Shown here piece by piece: positions 33,971 through 43,362 of a DNA stretch of 64,000 nucleotides (its first letter is position 1; the number at the start of each line of letters is the position of its first letter). Source of the DNA: Actinomycetes bacterium (GTDB taxonomy: Bacteria; Actinomycetota; Coriobacteriia; WRKU01; WQUG01); contig JAISUC010000023.1 in NCBI GenBank assembly GCA_031272275.1, positions 68,605-132,604 of the forward strand, in the 5' to 3' direction. Below the pieces are notes generated by a model that was not told where the DNA came from, searched no databases, and worked only from the letters and a program-made list of their open reading frames with translations. The position numbers were made by a program, and so were the translations under genes.

Positions 33971-36280
33971 ATGAAACAAACGCACCTCAGTAGAACCGTC
34001 ATCGCGGTCATTTTGATATTGGTAGCCCCCTTACTACTGATTATCACGATGCTCTGCACCGACGAGACCGTGCATGCGGTCGAACACGTCAGCGCGTCTA
34101 CGACGACCGATTTGCAGACGGCGATTGACACCGCGACCGAGCAAACCGACATCACGCTGACACAGGACTTCGCGCTGGATCGCGCGGTCCATGTGCCGGC
34201 GGGTGCCGACATCATACTCTCGACCGCGAACAATCACAGTGTCACACTGACTGTCGCGGGTGCTTTTTCCGGCGACCGCAGCATGCTGATTGTGGATGCC
34301 GATGGTCAGTGCCTGTTGGACGGCGACATCACTTTTGATGCCGCGAACCTGACCCGCTCGAACCGACCCGCCATCGCCATCGAGGGCAGGCTGGTTATGA
34401 ACGACGGCTGCATCGAAAACTACAGCTCGACCGACGCCCGCGTGGGTGCCGTGCGCATCAACGGCAATGATGCCTCGTTTGAAATGAACGGCGGCACCAT
34501 CAGTCACAACCACATCAACAACCAGTACTGCGGCACCGTGCTGATTCGTAACGGCGCCCATTTTGAAATGAACGACGGCGCCATCACGCAAAACGAACAG
34601 GACGACACCAACTCCGCAGGCGGCGTCATGGTCTACACCTGTGACACCGGTGCGGGCCTCGGCAGCAGCATGGTCAGCAGTTTTGTGATGAACGGCGGCG
34701 AAATCTCGCACAACTCCGCCCCGACCGGCGCGGGTGTCTATCTGTTCGGCGCCGACCCCTATGCGTATGATTATTCCTCGCGCGCAACCTTTGAAATGAA
34801 CGGCGGCAGCATCACCGACAACCACGCGACCTCTGCCAATCAGGGCGGCGGCGGCGTGTTCGTGTTGCGCAGCGGTCTGTTCACGATGAATGCCGGACGC
34901 ATTGCCGATAACGTGACCGAGGGCATGGGCGGCGGTGTCGCAACCTACGATCAATACGTCACATTCTATGGCAAATCGGACGTTTACAACCCACCCGAAT
35001 GGGCGGAATGGTATCCTGCCGCATTTACCCTGAACGGCGGCACCATCTGTGGCAACACCGCGCATTACACCGGTAACGCCTCGACCGACCGCGGCTGTGG
35101 CGGCGGCGTCTATGTCGCATCGAACAACGTGGTCTTGAACGCCGGCCACATCACGGGCAACACCGCAGGCATGCAGGGCGGGGGAGTATACGTCGGGAGC
35201 GTCCCCTATAAACTGCACATCTACAATGCTCTGATCAGCGAAAACGGCGCCGAACAGGGCGGCGGTGTCTGGTTCTGTCCGACCGGTACGGCTGACCTTT
35301 ACATCACCCGCGGGGCTGCCGTGTACGGCAACACCGTCGCTGCGTTTGCAGACGATTTCAACTCCGAGAGCAAGAGCATCGGTGCCGACTCCGACTATTT
35401 CGCGACGCTCTCGGACCGCATGCTGGGCGGAGGTTTGAACAACTGGCGCGCGGACGAATCGGGGAATCGTTTCAGCATAGAAACTACCGAAAACCTGCTG
35501 CCCTCCCTGGTGCACTTCACCGATGACGTCGCGGCCAAAAACGTCGCCGCGACCGACGCACAAGACTTGGCTGCAAGCAAAGCGCAGCTGTTCATCACCG
35601 GCAACATGGCGGGAGGCCACGGCGGTGGCCTGGGCAGCAACGGCTCGGTGCAGATCGGCGACGACGTCCCGACAAAAACGCTCACCGTGACCAAACAGTG
35701 GGTGGCAGAACCCGGGCAGACGATACTGTATCCCCAACAGTTGGTGGTGACTCTGGTTATCGGCGGACATCACCTGGACAGCATCGTGTTGACCGAGGAA
35801 AACAACTGGACAGGGCACTTTACCGGGCTGCCTGCCGACATAGAACTGGACGAATTGACGGTTGAAGAAACGCCGATCGGTGGGTTTACAGCGCTTTATG
35901 ATCCCGCGCAGATGGACGGCGACGACATCCATATCCGTATCACGAACACGGCTGACGCACCGTCTACCGAGACCACGCCGCCTGCACCGTCCGATGACCC
36001 CACACGCACACCGGATGTGCCGGTCACGCCGGTGACACCGAACACGCCCGACACCGATAAGCCGCAGGTCGATCCGCCGATCAAACCGCAGCCCCAGCCG
36101 AAACAGCCGCAGCCTGAGAAACACACGGCAAAGCTGCCCAAAACCGGTGAGCGCAACCGTGCCTATGTGCTGTTGCTGATTGTGGTGGCCGCCGTGATGG
36201 TATATGCTGAGTACGACCGCAGGCAGCGAGCAAAGAAGGGTCAACAACAGCGCGATGAAGCAGGTTCACATCAGGGTTAA
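33971..36280 (+). CDS. LPKTGE-anchored beta-helix adhesin
   Basis: A 769-residue surface protein. ATG 33971 follows AAAAGGAGAG. Signal peptide residues 1-~36 end at VHA. The middle is a right-handed beta-helix made of repeats of the form FxMNGGxIxxN (FEMNGGTISHN, FEMNDGAITQN, FVMNGGEISHN, FEMNGGSITDN, FTMNAGRIADN, FTLNGGTICGN, VVLNAGHITGN). A Cna-B-like domain follows (KTLTVTKQWVAEPGQ ... DELTVEETPIGG), then a Pro-rich stalk, LPKTGE at 722-727, a hydrophobic segment and a basic tail. It shares the exact LPKTGER sequence with the first adhesin, implying the same sortase. Related beta-helix proteins are common adhesins or polysaccharide-binding proteins; the ligand is unknown. Confidence 0.88.
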   Translation: MKQTHLSRTVIAVILILVAPLLLIITMLCTDETVHAVEHVSASTTTDLQTAIDTATEQTDITLTQDFALDRAVHVPAGADIILSTANNHSVTLTVAGAFSGDRSMLIVDADGQCLLDGDITFDAANLTRSNRPAIAIEGRLVMNDGCIENYSSTDARVGAVRINGNDASFEMNGGTISHNHINNQYCGTVLIRNGAHFEMNDGAITQNEQDDTNSAGGVMVYTCDTGAGLGSSMVSSFVMNGGEISHNSAPTGAGVYLFGADPYAYDYSSRATFEMNGGSITDNHATSANQGGGGVFVLRSGLFTMNAGRIADNVTEGMGGGVATYDQYVTFYGKSDVYNPPEWAEWYPAAFTLNGGTICGNTAHYTGNASTDRGCGGGVYVASNNVVLNAGHITGNTAGMQGGGVYVGSVPYKLHIYNALISENGAEQGGGVWFCPTGTADLYITRGAAVYGNTVAAFADDFNSESKSIGADSDYFATLSDRMLGGGLNNWRADESGNRFSIETTENLLPSLVHFTDDVAAKNVAATDAQDLAASKAQLFITGNMAGGHGGGLGSNGSVQIGDDVPTKTLTVTKQWVAEPGQTILYPQQLVVTLVIGGHHLDSIVLTEENNWTGHFTGLPADIELDELTVEETPIGGFTALYDPAQMDGDDIHIRITNTADAPSTETTPPAPSDDPTRTPDVPVTPVTPNTPDTDKPQVDPPIKPQPQPKQPQPEKHTAKLPKTGERNRAYVLLLIVVAAVMVYAEYDRRQRAKKGQQQRDEAGSHQG

Positions 36281-36479
36281 ACCGCGTGCGGCGAAAAACG
36301 CCGTACTGGGTGAACGTGAGGGTTATTTGGAGGTCGCCGTGACCGCCCCGCCGGCTGACGGGGCGGCCAACACGGCGGTGGTGAAGCTGCTGGCGGCGCA
36401 TTTCGGCGTTCCCAAATCGCGCATCCGCATTACGCGCGGGCAGTCCGCCCGCATCAAGACCGTAACAATCGCCGACTGA
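36255..36479 (+). CDS. DUF167 / YggU family protein
   Basis: 74 residues, starting at ATG 36255 inside the end of the adhesin gene (26-nt overlap). The family signature is clear: IRVKPRAAKNAV, VTAPPADGAANTAVVKLLA and SRIRITRGQSARIKTV. These small alpha/beta proteins are widespread and of unknown function. The overlap with an adhesin is unusual for a gene normally found with housekeeping loci. The stop codon is in a tandem repeat. Confidence 0.85.
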   Translation: MKQVHIRVKPRAAKNAVLGEREGYLEVAVTAPPADGAANTAVVKLLAAHFGVPKSRIRITRGQSARIKTVTIAD

Positions 36480-36504
36480 CGTTGCCGACTGACGCCGACT
36501 GACG
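36471..36504 (+). repeat. 11-bp tandem repeat over the DUF167 stop codon
   Basis: GCCGACTGACG starts at 36471, 36484 and 36494; each copy contains a TGA, the first being the gene's stop. Confidence 0.75.
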
Positions 36505-36567
36505 ACGCTCGGCGTGTGTTACCATAACTGGGTTGTAACCGAGACCGGCAAAGGAGGGGATACAGAG

Positions 36568-36678
36568 ATGTACACCTGGCTTGCATCGGATGGGGATGAG
36601 TATCATGAACGCCCGTATCCCCGCACCGCGCACGCGTATCACACGCACCACCCGCAGCACAACGCCTCATCGCTCTGA
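36568..36678 (+). CDS. 36-codon leader ORF overlapping the MgtA-type gene
   Basis: ATG 36568 lies 8 nt after AAGGAGGGG, the best ribosome-binding site of the locus. The peptide begins MYTWLASDGDEYHERPYPR, continues with a His-rich stretch (HAYHTHHPQHN) and ends NASSL at TGA 36676. It is in another frame from the ATPase and covers its candidate starts (36590-36605), so the ATPase can be translated only by initiation inside this ORF. The acidic and Pro-containing first half recalls leader peptides of enterobacterial mgtA. Alternatively it is the true start followed by a frameshift. Confidence 0.55.
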   Translation: MYTWLASDGDEYHERPYPRTAHAYHTHHPQHNASSL

Positions 36679-39331
36679 GGCGGAAAACCGTCTGATAGAC
36701 GCAGCCGGCTGGGATTTGACCCGGCTGTTTGTCACGTACAACGCCGCCGCTTATGACGGCCACGACGCGGCCGCTGTCGAGGTCATGCGCGCGCGCTACG
36801 GCGAAAACACCGTCGCGCAAACGACCCACCTGTCGATTCTGAAAGGCATCGTCGAGGCCTTCATCAACCCCTTCACCGTCGTGCTGTTCGTGCTGGCGGC
36901 GATTTCCTTCGTCACGGACTATCTGGCGGCAGCACCCGCGGACAAAAACCTGACCGGCTCGGTCGTTATTGTGACCCTGGTGCTGCTCAGCGGCATTTTG
37001 CGCTTTGTGCAGGAAACCCGCAGCGCCACCGCCGCGGCATCCTTGGGCAAAATGGTGCAGACCACGATTGCCGTTATGCGCAACAGCGACACCGTCGAGC
37101 TTCCTATTGATCAGGTCGTCGTGGGCGACGTGATCAAACTGGCTGCCGGCGACATGGTGCCCGCCGACATGCGCGTTCTGAAAGCCAAAGACCTGTTCGT
37201 CAGCCAGTCGTCGCTGACCGGCGAAGCCGAACCGGTGGAAAAACGCGCCGGCGTACACGTGGGTCAGGCGGGGGAGCGTGAGCTCTCCACCCCGCTGGAT
37301 GCAGACAACTTGGTGTTCATGGGCAGCAACGTGGTGTCCGGTTCGGCCACCGCGTTGGTGATTGCCGTCGGTGCCGACACGACGTTCGGTCAGATCGCGA
37401 AATCCCTGGGCGATAAGAAACCCCCCACCGCATTCGAGCGCGGCGTTAACCGGACCAGCTGGGTGTTGATTCGATTCATGCTGGTCATGGTGCCGGTGGT
37501 GCTGTTTTTGACCGGTATCACCAAACACGACTGGATGGGGGCGGTGCTGTTTGCGCTGTCGGTTGCGGTCGGTATGACGCCTGAAATGCTGCCGGCGATA
37601 GTGTCCGCCAACTTGGCGAAAGGTGCGGTTGCGATGGCGCGCCGCCACGTGATCGTCAAAAAGCTCGACGCAATACAGAACTTCGGCGGGATGGATACCC
37701 TGTGCACGGACAAGACCGGGACACTGACCCAGGATCGCATTGTGCTGGAATACTCGCTGAATGTGGCGGGACACCCCGATGACCGGGTGCTGCGCCATGC
37801 GTTTCTGAACAGCTATTACCAGACGGGACTGAAAAACCTGTTGGACGAGGCCATTATCGACCATGCCGACGATGTCGAGCTGGACGGGCTGGACCGCGGC
37901 TTTTACAAAGTCGACGAGATTCCCTTTGATTTCAACCGCCGGCGTATGTCGGTTGTGGTCGCCGATGAGTCCGGCAAGCGCCAGATGATCACCAAAGGGG
38001 CGATCGAAGAGGTCCTGGCCGTCTGCAGCCATGTTGATATTGACGGCGAGATCCGCGTGCTGGACGAACAGCTGGACGAGAAAGTGCTCGCGACCGCACG
38101 CCGGTATAACAACGAGGGCATGCGCGTGCTGGGCGTGGCTCAGAAAACCAATCCGCGCCCGCCTGCGGCATTCAGTGCCGAGGACGAATCCGACATGGTA
38201 CTGATCGGCTTTCTGGCATTTCTGGATCCGCCCAAGGAAACCACCGCTGCCGCCGTTGACGCCCTGCACCAATACGGTGTTGACATCAAGGTCTTGACCG
38301 GGGACAACGCGGCGGTTGCCCGCGCGGTCTGCCGCGAGGTCGGCATCGGGGTGTCGGGCATGTTGACCGGAAACCAGGTGGCGGATATGACCGACGACCA
38401 ACTGGACGCCGTGATTGCCGACACCGATGTGTTCGCGAAACTGTCGCCGGCGCAAAAGGTGCGCATTATCGCCGCACTGCGTCGTGCCGGTCACGTGGTG
38501 GGATACATGGGAGATGGCATCAACGACGCGGCCGCCATGAAGGAATCCGACGTCGGCATCAGCGTCGACACGGCGGTTGACGTGGCAAAGGAATCCGCCG
38601 ACATCATACTCCTCGAAAAAGACCTGATGGTGCTGGAGCGCGGTGTCATCGAGGGCAGGCGCGTGTACGGAAACACCATCAAGTACATCAAAATGACCGC
38701 GTCCAGTAACTTCGGCAATATGCTGTCGGTGCTGTTTGCCAGCGCGTTTCTGCCGTTTTTGCCGATGTTGCCGCTGCAGATTTTGGTGCTGAACCTGATT
38801 TACGACATCAGCTGTACCTCGCTTCCCTGGGATAGCGTCGATGATGATTTCCTGCGCCGCCCCCGCAATTGGGAGGCCGCATCCATTGTGCGCTTCATGC
38901 TGTGGTTCGGACCGACTTCCAGCGTCTTTGACATCGCGACCTATCTGCTGATGCTGTGGGTGATCGGACCTGCCGTCATCGGCAGCACCTGGGCTGCGGC
39001 GACGCCTGCGGCACAGTTGGCGTTTGCGACGCTGTTTCACGCGGCGTGGTTTGTCGAGTCACTGTGGACGCAGACCTTGGTCGTGCACAACCTGCGCTCG
39101 GTGCGTGTGCCCTTTGTGGGCAGTCGCGCATCTTGGCAAGTGTACCTGTTGACCGGCGCCACCATCCTGGGCGGCACCGTGTTGACGTTCACGCCGCTGG
39201 GACGGCTGTTGGGTTTGACGGCGCTGCCGCCGGTGTTTTTCGGGGTGCTGGTCGCGATCAGTGTGCTGTATATGGTGCTGGTGACGGCGGTCAAGCGCGT
39301 GTTTGTCCGCCGTTTCGGTGATTTGCTGTAA
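36605..39331 (+). CDS. mgtA: P-type ATPase, MgtA-like magnesium importer
   Basis: A type IIIB-like P-type ATPase of ~908 residues that imports Mg2+ at the cost of ATP. The phosphorylation motif is DTLCTDKTGTLTQD, the phosphatase loop SLTGEAEP, the hinge GYMGDGINDAAAMKESDVGI, and ten membrane helices are expected (INPFTVVLFVLAAISFV onward). The exact start is uncertain: ATG 36590, 36596 and 36605 are in frame. GGGG at 36592-36595 best suits 36605. The N-terminal 25 residues are Arg/Thr-rich. No M-box riboswitch fits in the short leader; the overlapping ORF is the likely control point. Substrate assignment is by family. Confidence 0.88.
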   Translation: MNARIPAPRTRITRTTRSTTPHRSEAENRLIDAAGWDLTRLFVTYNAAAYDGHDAAAVEVMRARYGENTVAQTTHLSILKGIVEAFINPFTVVLFVLAAISFVTDYLAAAPADKNLTGSVVIVTLVLLSGILRFVQETRSATAAASLGKMVQTTIAVMRNSDTVELPIDQVVVGDVIKLAAGDMVPADMRVLKAKDLFVSQSSLTGEAEPVEKRAGVHVGQAGERELSTPLDADNLVFMGSNVVSGSATALVIAVGADTTFGQIAKSLGDKKPPTAFERGVNRTSWVLIRFMLVMVPVVLFLTGITKHDWMGAVLFALSVAVGMTPEMLPAIVSANLAKGAVAMARRHVIVKKLDAIQNFGGMDTLCTDKTGTLTQDRIVLEYSLNVAGHPDDRVLRHAFLNSYYQTGLKNLLDEAIIDHADDVELDGLDRGFYKVDEIPFDFNRRRMSVVVADESGKRQMITKGAIEEVLAVCSHVDIDGEIRVLDEQLDEKVLATARRYNNEGMRVLGVAQKTNPRPPAAFSAEDESDMVLIGFLAFLDPPKETTAAAVDALHQYGVDIKVLTGDNAAVARAVCREVGIGVSGMLTGNQVADMTDDQLDAVIADTDVFAKLSPAQKVRIIAALRRAGHVVGYMGDGINDAAAMKESDVGISVDTAVDVAKESADIILLEKDLMVLERGVIEGRRVYGNTIKYIKMTASSNFGNMLSVLFASAFLPFLPMLPLQILVLNLIYDISCTSLPWDSVDDDFLRRPRNWEAASIVRFMLWFGPTSSVFDIATYLLMLWVIGPAVIGSTWAAATPAAQLAFATLFHAAWFVESLWTQTLVVHNLRSVRVPFVGSRASWQVYLLTGATILGGTVLTFTPLGRLLGLTALPPVFFGVLVAISVLYMVLVTAVKRVFVRRFGDLL

Positions 39332-39385
39332 CGGACACGCGAAACGCATCACCTTGCGTGTGGTATCTGCAGATCCGGCGGGTGC

Positions 39386-39400
39386 GGGACGTACTCCCCC
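39386..39400 (+). repeat. Dispersed GGGACGTACTCCCCC word (exact) between mgtA and dapA
   Basis: Intergenic; the CTCCCC end pairs with GGGGAG at 39406-39411 to make a small hairpin. Two more short dyads (CCCC-GGGG and TCCC-GGGA) follow before dapA. Confidence 0.85.
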
Positions 39401-39553
39401 TGATTGGGGAGATCGCCGGTATGGTTACCGCTGTAAAACGTCTGTCCCCCTTTTGGGGAATGTCGGTCCCGTATGGGACAATTGCTTGGTAAACTAAGGG
39501 GCTGGAACACCCACACAGACGGACCTGAAACGGTCACGAAAAAAGGAGCACCT

Positions 39554-40492
39554 ATGGGCGCGAAGGGCGCGCAAGCACGATTTGGAAACCTGTTGACCGC
39601 GATGGTCACCCCGTTCAATGCGGACGAATCACTGGACTTGGCGCGCGCCGGGGAACTGGCGCGCATGATACTGGACGAGGGCAGCCAGGGGCTGATCGTC
39701 AACGGCACCACCGGCGAATCACCGACCATCAGCCGGGATGAGCGCTGCAGCCTGTTTCAGGCCGTGATCGATGCGGTGGCCGACCGGCGCGATCGGATTT
39801 CGCTGGTGGCGAATGTGGGGGATAACTGCACCGCCGACTCGGTCGATTTCGCGCGTCGCGTGGCGAAACTGGGCGTGGACGGCCTGATGGTCGTGACGCC
39901 CTATTACAACAAACCGCCCCAGGAAGGTCTCTATCGCCATTTCAGTGCGGTGGCGGCTGCCGTGGACCTGCCCATCGTGCTGTATAACATCCCCGGACGC
40001 TGTGTGATAAACATCGAACCGGACACCATCATCCGCCTGGCTCGCGACGTGGACAACATCGTTGCGGTCAAACAGGCGAATCCCGACATGGATCAACTGG
40101 ATCGCATCATCGCGGGTGTGGGCGCGTTCCGTGACGACTTCGAGGTCCTGTCAGGCGACGATGCCCTGACGCTGGACATGATGGACCGGGGCGGCACCGG
40201 GGTGATTTCGACCATCGGAAACATCGCGTCGGGGGGCATGCGCGCGATGGTCGACGCCCAGCTGGCCGGTGACACCACCCGCGCACGCACGATCGAGTCC
40301 GCGCTGTTGCCGCTGATGGATGCGCTGTTCATCACGGCAAATCCCATCATGGTCAAACGCGCGCTGGAGCTGCGCGGATTTCCGGTGGGACCGCTGCGCC
40401 TGCCCTTACTTACGGCAACTGACGAACAAACCGAATACTTGCGTCCCATTTTGGAGGACGCATACGACAAACAGAAAGCATTGGACCTTTGA
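39554..40492 (+). CDS. dapA: 4-hydroxy-tetrahydrodipicolinate synthase
   Basis: Condenses pyruvate with aspartate semialdehyde, first committed step to lysine and meso-diaminopimelate; 312 residues. ATG 39554 follows AAGGAG; longer frames begin in the promoter region. Family blocks: LTAMVTPFN, GLIVNGTTGESPT, VVTPYYNKPPQEGLYRHF, catalytic Tyr in LYNIPGR and Schiff-base Lys in VAVKQAN. It provides the residue MurE adds. No other dap genes are near. Its stop is 2 nt before the RNase J start, so the two are co-translated. Confidence 0.95.
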   Translation: MGAKGAQARFGNLLTAMVTPFNADESLDLARAGELARMILDEGSQGLIVNGTTGESPTISRDERCSLFQAVIDAVADRRDRISLVANVGDNCTADSVDFARRVAKLGVDGLMVVTPYYNKPPQEGLYRHFSAVAAAVDLPIVLYNIPGRCVINIEPDTIIRLARDVDNIVAVKQANPDMDQLDRIIAGVGAFRDDFEVLSGDDALTLDMMDRGGTGVISTIGNIASGGMRAMVDAQLAGDTTRARTIESALLPLMDALFITANPIMVKRALELRGFPVGPLRLPLLTATDEQTEYLRPILEDAYDKQKALDL

Positions 40493-40494
40493 TT

Positions 40495-42465
40495 ATGAGT
40501 ACGAATCCCGACGCGGGCGACGACAGGGCCGGAATCGACGGCGTGAACGAAGCCGCCGCAACTGCCACTCGCAAACCGCGCAAACGCAAGAAACGCACCT
40601 CACTGTTGCCCCTAGTGGGACAGGCGGGACAGGCGGGGCAGGGCACGGACACGAACGACACGAACAGCCCGGAAGCATCGCCCAAAGCCAAGCCCAAGGG
40701 CAAGGCAAAAAGTAAAACCAAGGCTAAGAGTAAGACTAAGAGTAAGGCTAAAAGTAAATCTAAGGACAGCGGCACGTCGCAGGCACAGTCCGCGGTGTCG
40801 ACATCCCACTCGGGAAAATTGCGCGTCATCCCGCTGGGGGGCCTGGACGGCATCGGCAAGAACATGACCGTGTTCGAATACGAAGACGACATGATTGTGG
40901 TCGATGCCGGACTGATGTTTCCCGACGACGACCATCCCGGTATCGACCTGATTTTGCCCGATTACAGCTATGTCGTGGAAAACGCGCACAAACTGCGCGC
41001 GATTGTGGTTACGCACGGACACGAGGACCACACCGGTGCCTTGCCGTGGTTGCTGAAAGACGTCGGCCGCCAGGTGCCGATTATCGCAAGCAAGCTGACC
41101 TGCGGCTTGATTCGCGGCAAGATGGAGGAATACACCGAGGTCAAAAACGTCAAATACGTCGAGGTCGCCGGATCCCATCACCTGAAACGCGGCGTGTTCG
41201 GGCTGGATTTCATCACGATGAACCACTCGATTCCGGACTCGCTGGCGGTCGTGATTCGCACCCCGGTGGGAAATATCCTGCACACCGGGGATTTCAAGCT
41301 GGACCAGACCCCGATTGACGGGCGCGTGACCGATTACGGTGCGCTGGCAAAGGCGGCGGCGGGCGGCATCATGCTGTTGCTGTCCGATTCCACCAATGCC
41401 GAATCGCCGAACATCACCCGCAGCGAAGCCGAGGTCGGAAAAGTCCTGCGGAGCATCATCAATGCCGCACAGGGGCGCGTCATCATCGCAAGTTTCGCAA
41501 GCCACATCCACCGGCTGCAGCAGGTCTGTGACGCGGCGACGGCAGCAGGGCGCAAGGTCGCGGTGACCGGGCGCAGCATGCTGCAAAACACGCGGATTGC
41601 GCGCGAGCTGGGGTATCTGAACATTGCCGCAGACGACCTGATTGACGCCTACGAGATGAAGAATCTGGGACCGGCCGACGTGGTGGTGCTCTGTACCGGC
41701 AGCCAGGGCGAGCCGCTGAGTGCCCTGGCCCGGATGGCTGCGGGCGAACACCGCAGCATCCACATCGAGGCGGGCGACACGGTCATATTGTCCGCAACAC
41801 CTGTGCCGGGAAACGAAAAGGCCGTCTCGAACATCATCAACCAGCTGACGAAAATCGGTGCCGACGTCTATGAAAAGCGCCGCGCAGAGGTCCACGTGTC
41901 GGGGCATGCCTCGTCCGAGGAATTGAAGCTGATGCTGAACCTGACCAAGCCCGAGTACTTTATGCCGGTGCACGGCGAGACGCGCCACTTGATGGCGCAT
42001 CGCAACCTGGCGTTGGCGGTCGGGATTCCCGCCGAATACATCTTTGTGCTGGAAAACGGGGACGTGCTGGAGTTCGATACGGACGGCGCGCGCCTGACTG
42101 AACCGGTTACCAACGGTGTCATTTACGTCGACGGCCTGAACGTGGGCGACGCCGACAGCGTGGTTCTGCGTGACCGCCAGCACCTCAGCCAGGACGGTAT
42201 CATCACGGTCGTGTTGTCGATGAACCGCCAACGCCGCAAAACTTCCGGCACACCCGAGGTCATCGCGCGCGGGGTCATCGTGTCCGACGAGGCGCAGTTT
42301 CACCGCGAACTGGCGGAGCGTGCCAAAAAGACGCTGGAGCGCAGCCTGCGCGAACACGCGACCATGGCCGACATGCGCCGCAGCGTACGCGACTCGGTCA
42401 GCCAGCTGGTCTGGGAACACACCAAGACCCGGCCGATGATTCTTCCGGTCATTCTGGAAATATAG
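40495..42465 (+). CDS. rnj: Ribonuclease J with a basic N-terminal extension
   Basis: A metallo-beta-lactamase/beta-CASP ribonuclease with endo- and 5'-3' exonuclease activity, 656 residues. Zinc motif HGHEDHTGALPWLL, then NHSIPDSLAV, HTGDFKLD, DSTNAESP, SGHASSEELKLMLNL and the MPVHGETRHLMAH signature are all present. The catalytic core begins near residue 105; before it is a ~100-residue Lys/Ser/Ala-rich tail with alternating KSKTKAKSKTK, encoded by a locally low-GC ~12-bp tandem repeat. Such tails bind RNA or partners. Directly coupled to dapA. Confidence 0.95.
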   Translation: MSTNPDAGDDRAGIDGVNEAAATATRKPRKRKKRTSLLPLVGQAGQAGQGTDTNDTNSPEASPKAKPKGKAKSKTKAKSKTKSKAKSKSKDSGTSQAQSAVSTSHSGKLRVIPLGGLDGIGKNMTVFEYEDDMIVVDAGLMFPDDDHPGIDLILPDYSYVVENAHKLRAIVVTHGHEDHTGALPWLLKDVGRQVPIIASKLTCGLIRGKMEEYTEVKNVKYVEVAGSHHLKRGVFGLDFITMNHSIPDSLAVVIRTPVGNILHTGDFKLDQTPIDGRVTDYGALAKAAAGGIMLLLSDSTNAESPNITRSEAEVGKVLRSIINAAQGRVIIASFASHIHRLQQVCDAATAAGRKVAVTGRSMLQNTRIARELGYLNIAADDLIDAYEMKNLGPADVVVLCTGSQGEPLSALARMAAGEHRSIHIEAGDTVILSATPVPGNEKAVSNIINQLTKIGADVYEKRRAEVHVSGHASSEELKLMLNLTKPEYFMPVHGETRHLMAHRNLALAVGIPAEYIFVLENGDVLEFDTDGARLTEPVTNGVIYVDGLNVGDADSVVLRDRQHLSQDGIITVVLSMNRQRRKTSGTPEVIARGVIVSDEAQFHRELAERAKKTLERSLREHATMADMRRSVRDSVSQLVWEHTKTRPMILPVILEI

Positions 42466-42485
42466 AAGGTTGGAGTCAGAGCTCT

Positions 42486-43316
42486 ATGGGATTTTTGGTT
42501 AAGGCACCGCAATGGGTTTATGCGCTGGTCATGGGACTGGCACAGGGACTGACCGAGTTTTTGCCGGTCAGCTCGTCGGGGCATTTGTCGCTGTTGAATC
42601 TGGCGTTCGGACGTGACACCGAGGCCGGCATCGAGTTCACGTTTTTCCTGCATATCGCAACCCTGATCGCATCCTTGGTCTATTTCCGGCAAGACATTGC
42701 GCGCTTGATTGTCGCTTGGAAACGTGAAAACGAGCGCAGCATGGCAGGCGAGCGGCGCATCTGTGTGTTTCTGATTGTGGGATGCCTGATCACCGGTCCG
42801 ATGGGATTGCTGCTGGAAGATAAGCTGGCGCCGATTGCCGGTAACATCCGCCTGTTGGGCGGCGCTTTTCTGTTGACGACCATCGTGTTGGTTGTGGCCG
42901 AACGGCTGTTACAGGAACACCCGCATCGCCAGATGAACAACCTGGGGTTATTGTGTTCTGCGATCGTGGGATTCGCGCAAGGGTGTGCGGTGATTCCCGG
43001 GCTTTCACGCAGCGGATCGACGATTGCGGGCGGTATGCTGACGGGTATGTCGCGCGAGCAATCCACGCGTTTCAGCTTTCTGTTGGGCATCCCGATTATC
43101 ATCGCCGGCGCCCTGAAAGACGGGCTGGATTTGGCACGTGGGCAGCTGACGCTGCCGCCGATGGGGGCCTGTGTCATCGGATTCATCGCGGCTGCGGTGG
43201 CGGGCTATTTTGCCATTGCCTGGATGATCAAGCTGGTGCAAAAGACGCAGCTGTATTGGTTTGCGGGGTATACGTTTATTTTGGGCGTGTGTCTGATTGT
43301 CGCCTCATTTTTCTAG
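42486..43316 (+). CDS. uppP: Undecaprenyl-diphosphatase
   Basis: A membrane pyrophosphatase that recycles C55-PP to C55-P, giving low-level bacitracin resistance; 276 residues, about eight helices. Diagnostic GLTEFLPVSSSGHL near residue 20 and PGLSRSGSTIAGGM are present. It closes the carrier cycle with UppS, MraY and MurG. 20 nt after rnj. Followed by a short repeat element instead of a terminator. Confidence 0.95.
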   Translation: MGFLVKAPQWVYALVMGLAQGLTEFLPVSSSGHLSLLNLAFGRDTEAGIEFTFFLHIATLIASLVYFRQDIARLIVAWKRENERSMAGERRICVFLIVGCLITGPMGLLLEDKLAPIAGNIRLLGGAFLLTTIVLVVAERLLQEHPHRQMNNLGLLCSAIVGFAQGCAVIPGLSRSGSTIAGGMLTGMSREQSTRFSFLLGIPIIIAGALKDGLDLARGQLTLPPMGACVIGFIAAAVAGYFAIAWMIKLVQKTQLYWFAGYTFILGVCLIVASFF

Positions 43317-43362
43317 GGGACGGTACCACACGAGGCACCTTGAATGGTTGACACCCACCGTC

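Noticed and set aside
34034-36247. 737-codon open frame antisense to the beta-helix adhesin
   Set aside because: The sense strand has signal peptide, repeats and LPKTGE; the antisense product shows no recognisable domain.
36480-36567. M-box or other Mg2+ riboswitch upstream of the MgtA-type gene
   Set aside because: Only ~88 nt separate the DUF167 stop from the leader ORF, too short for the ~160-nt M-box, and no matching helices were seen.
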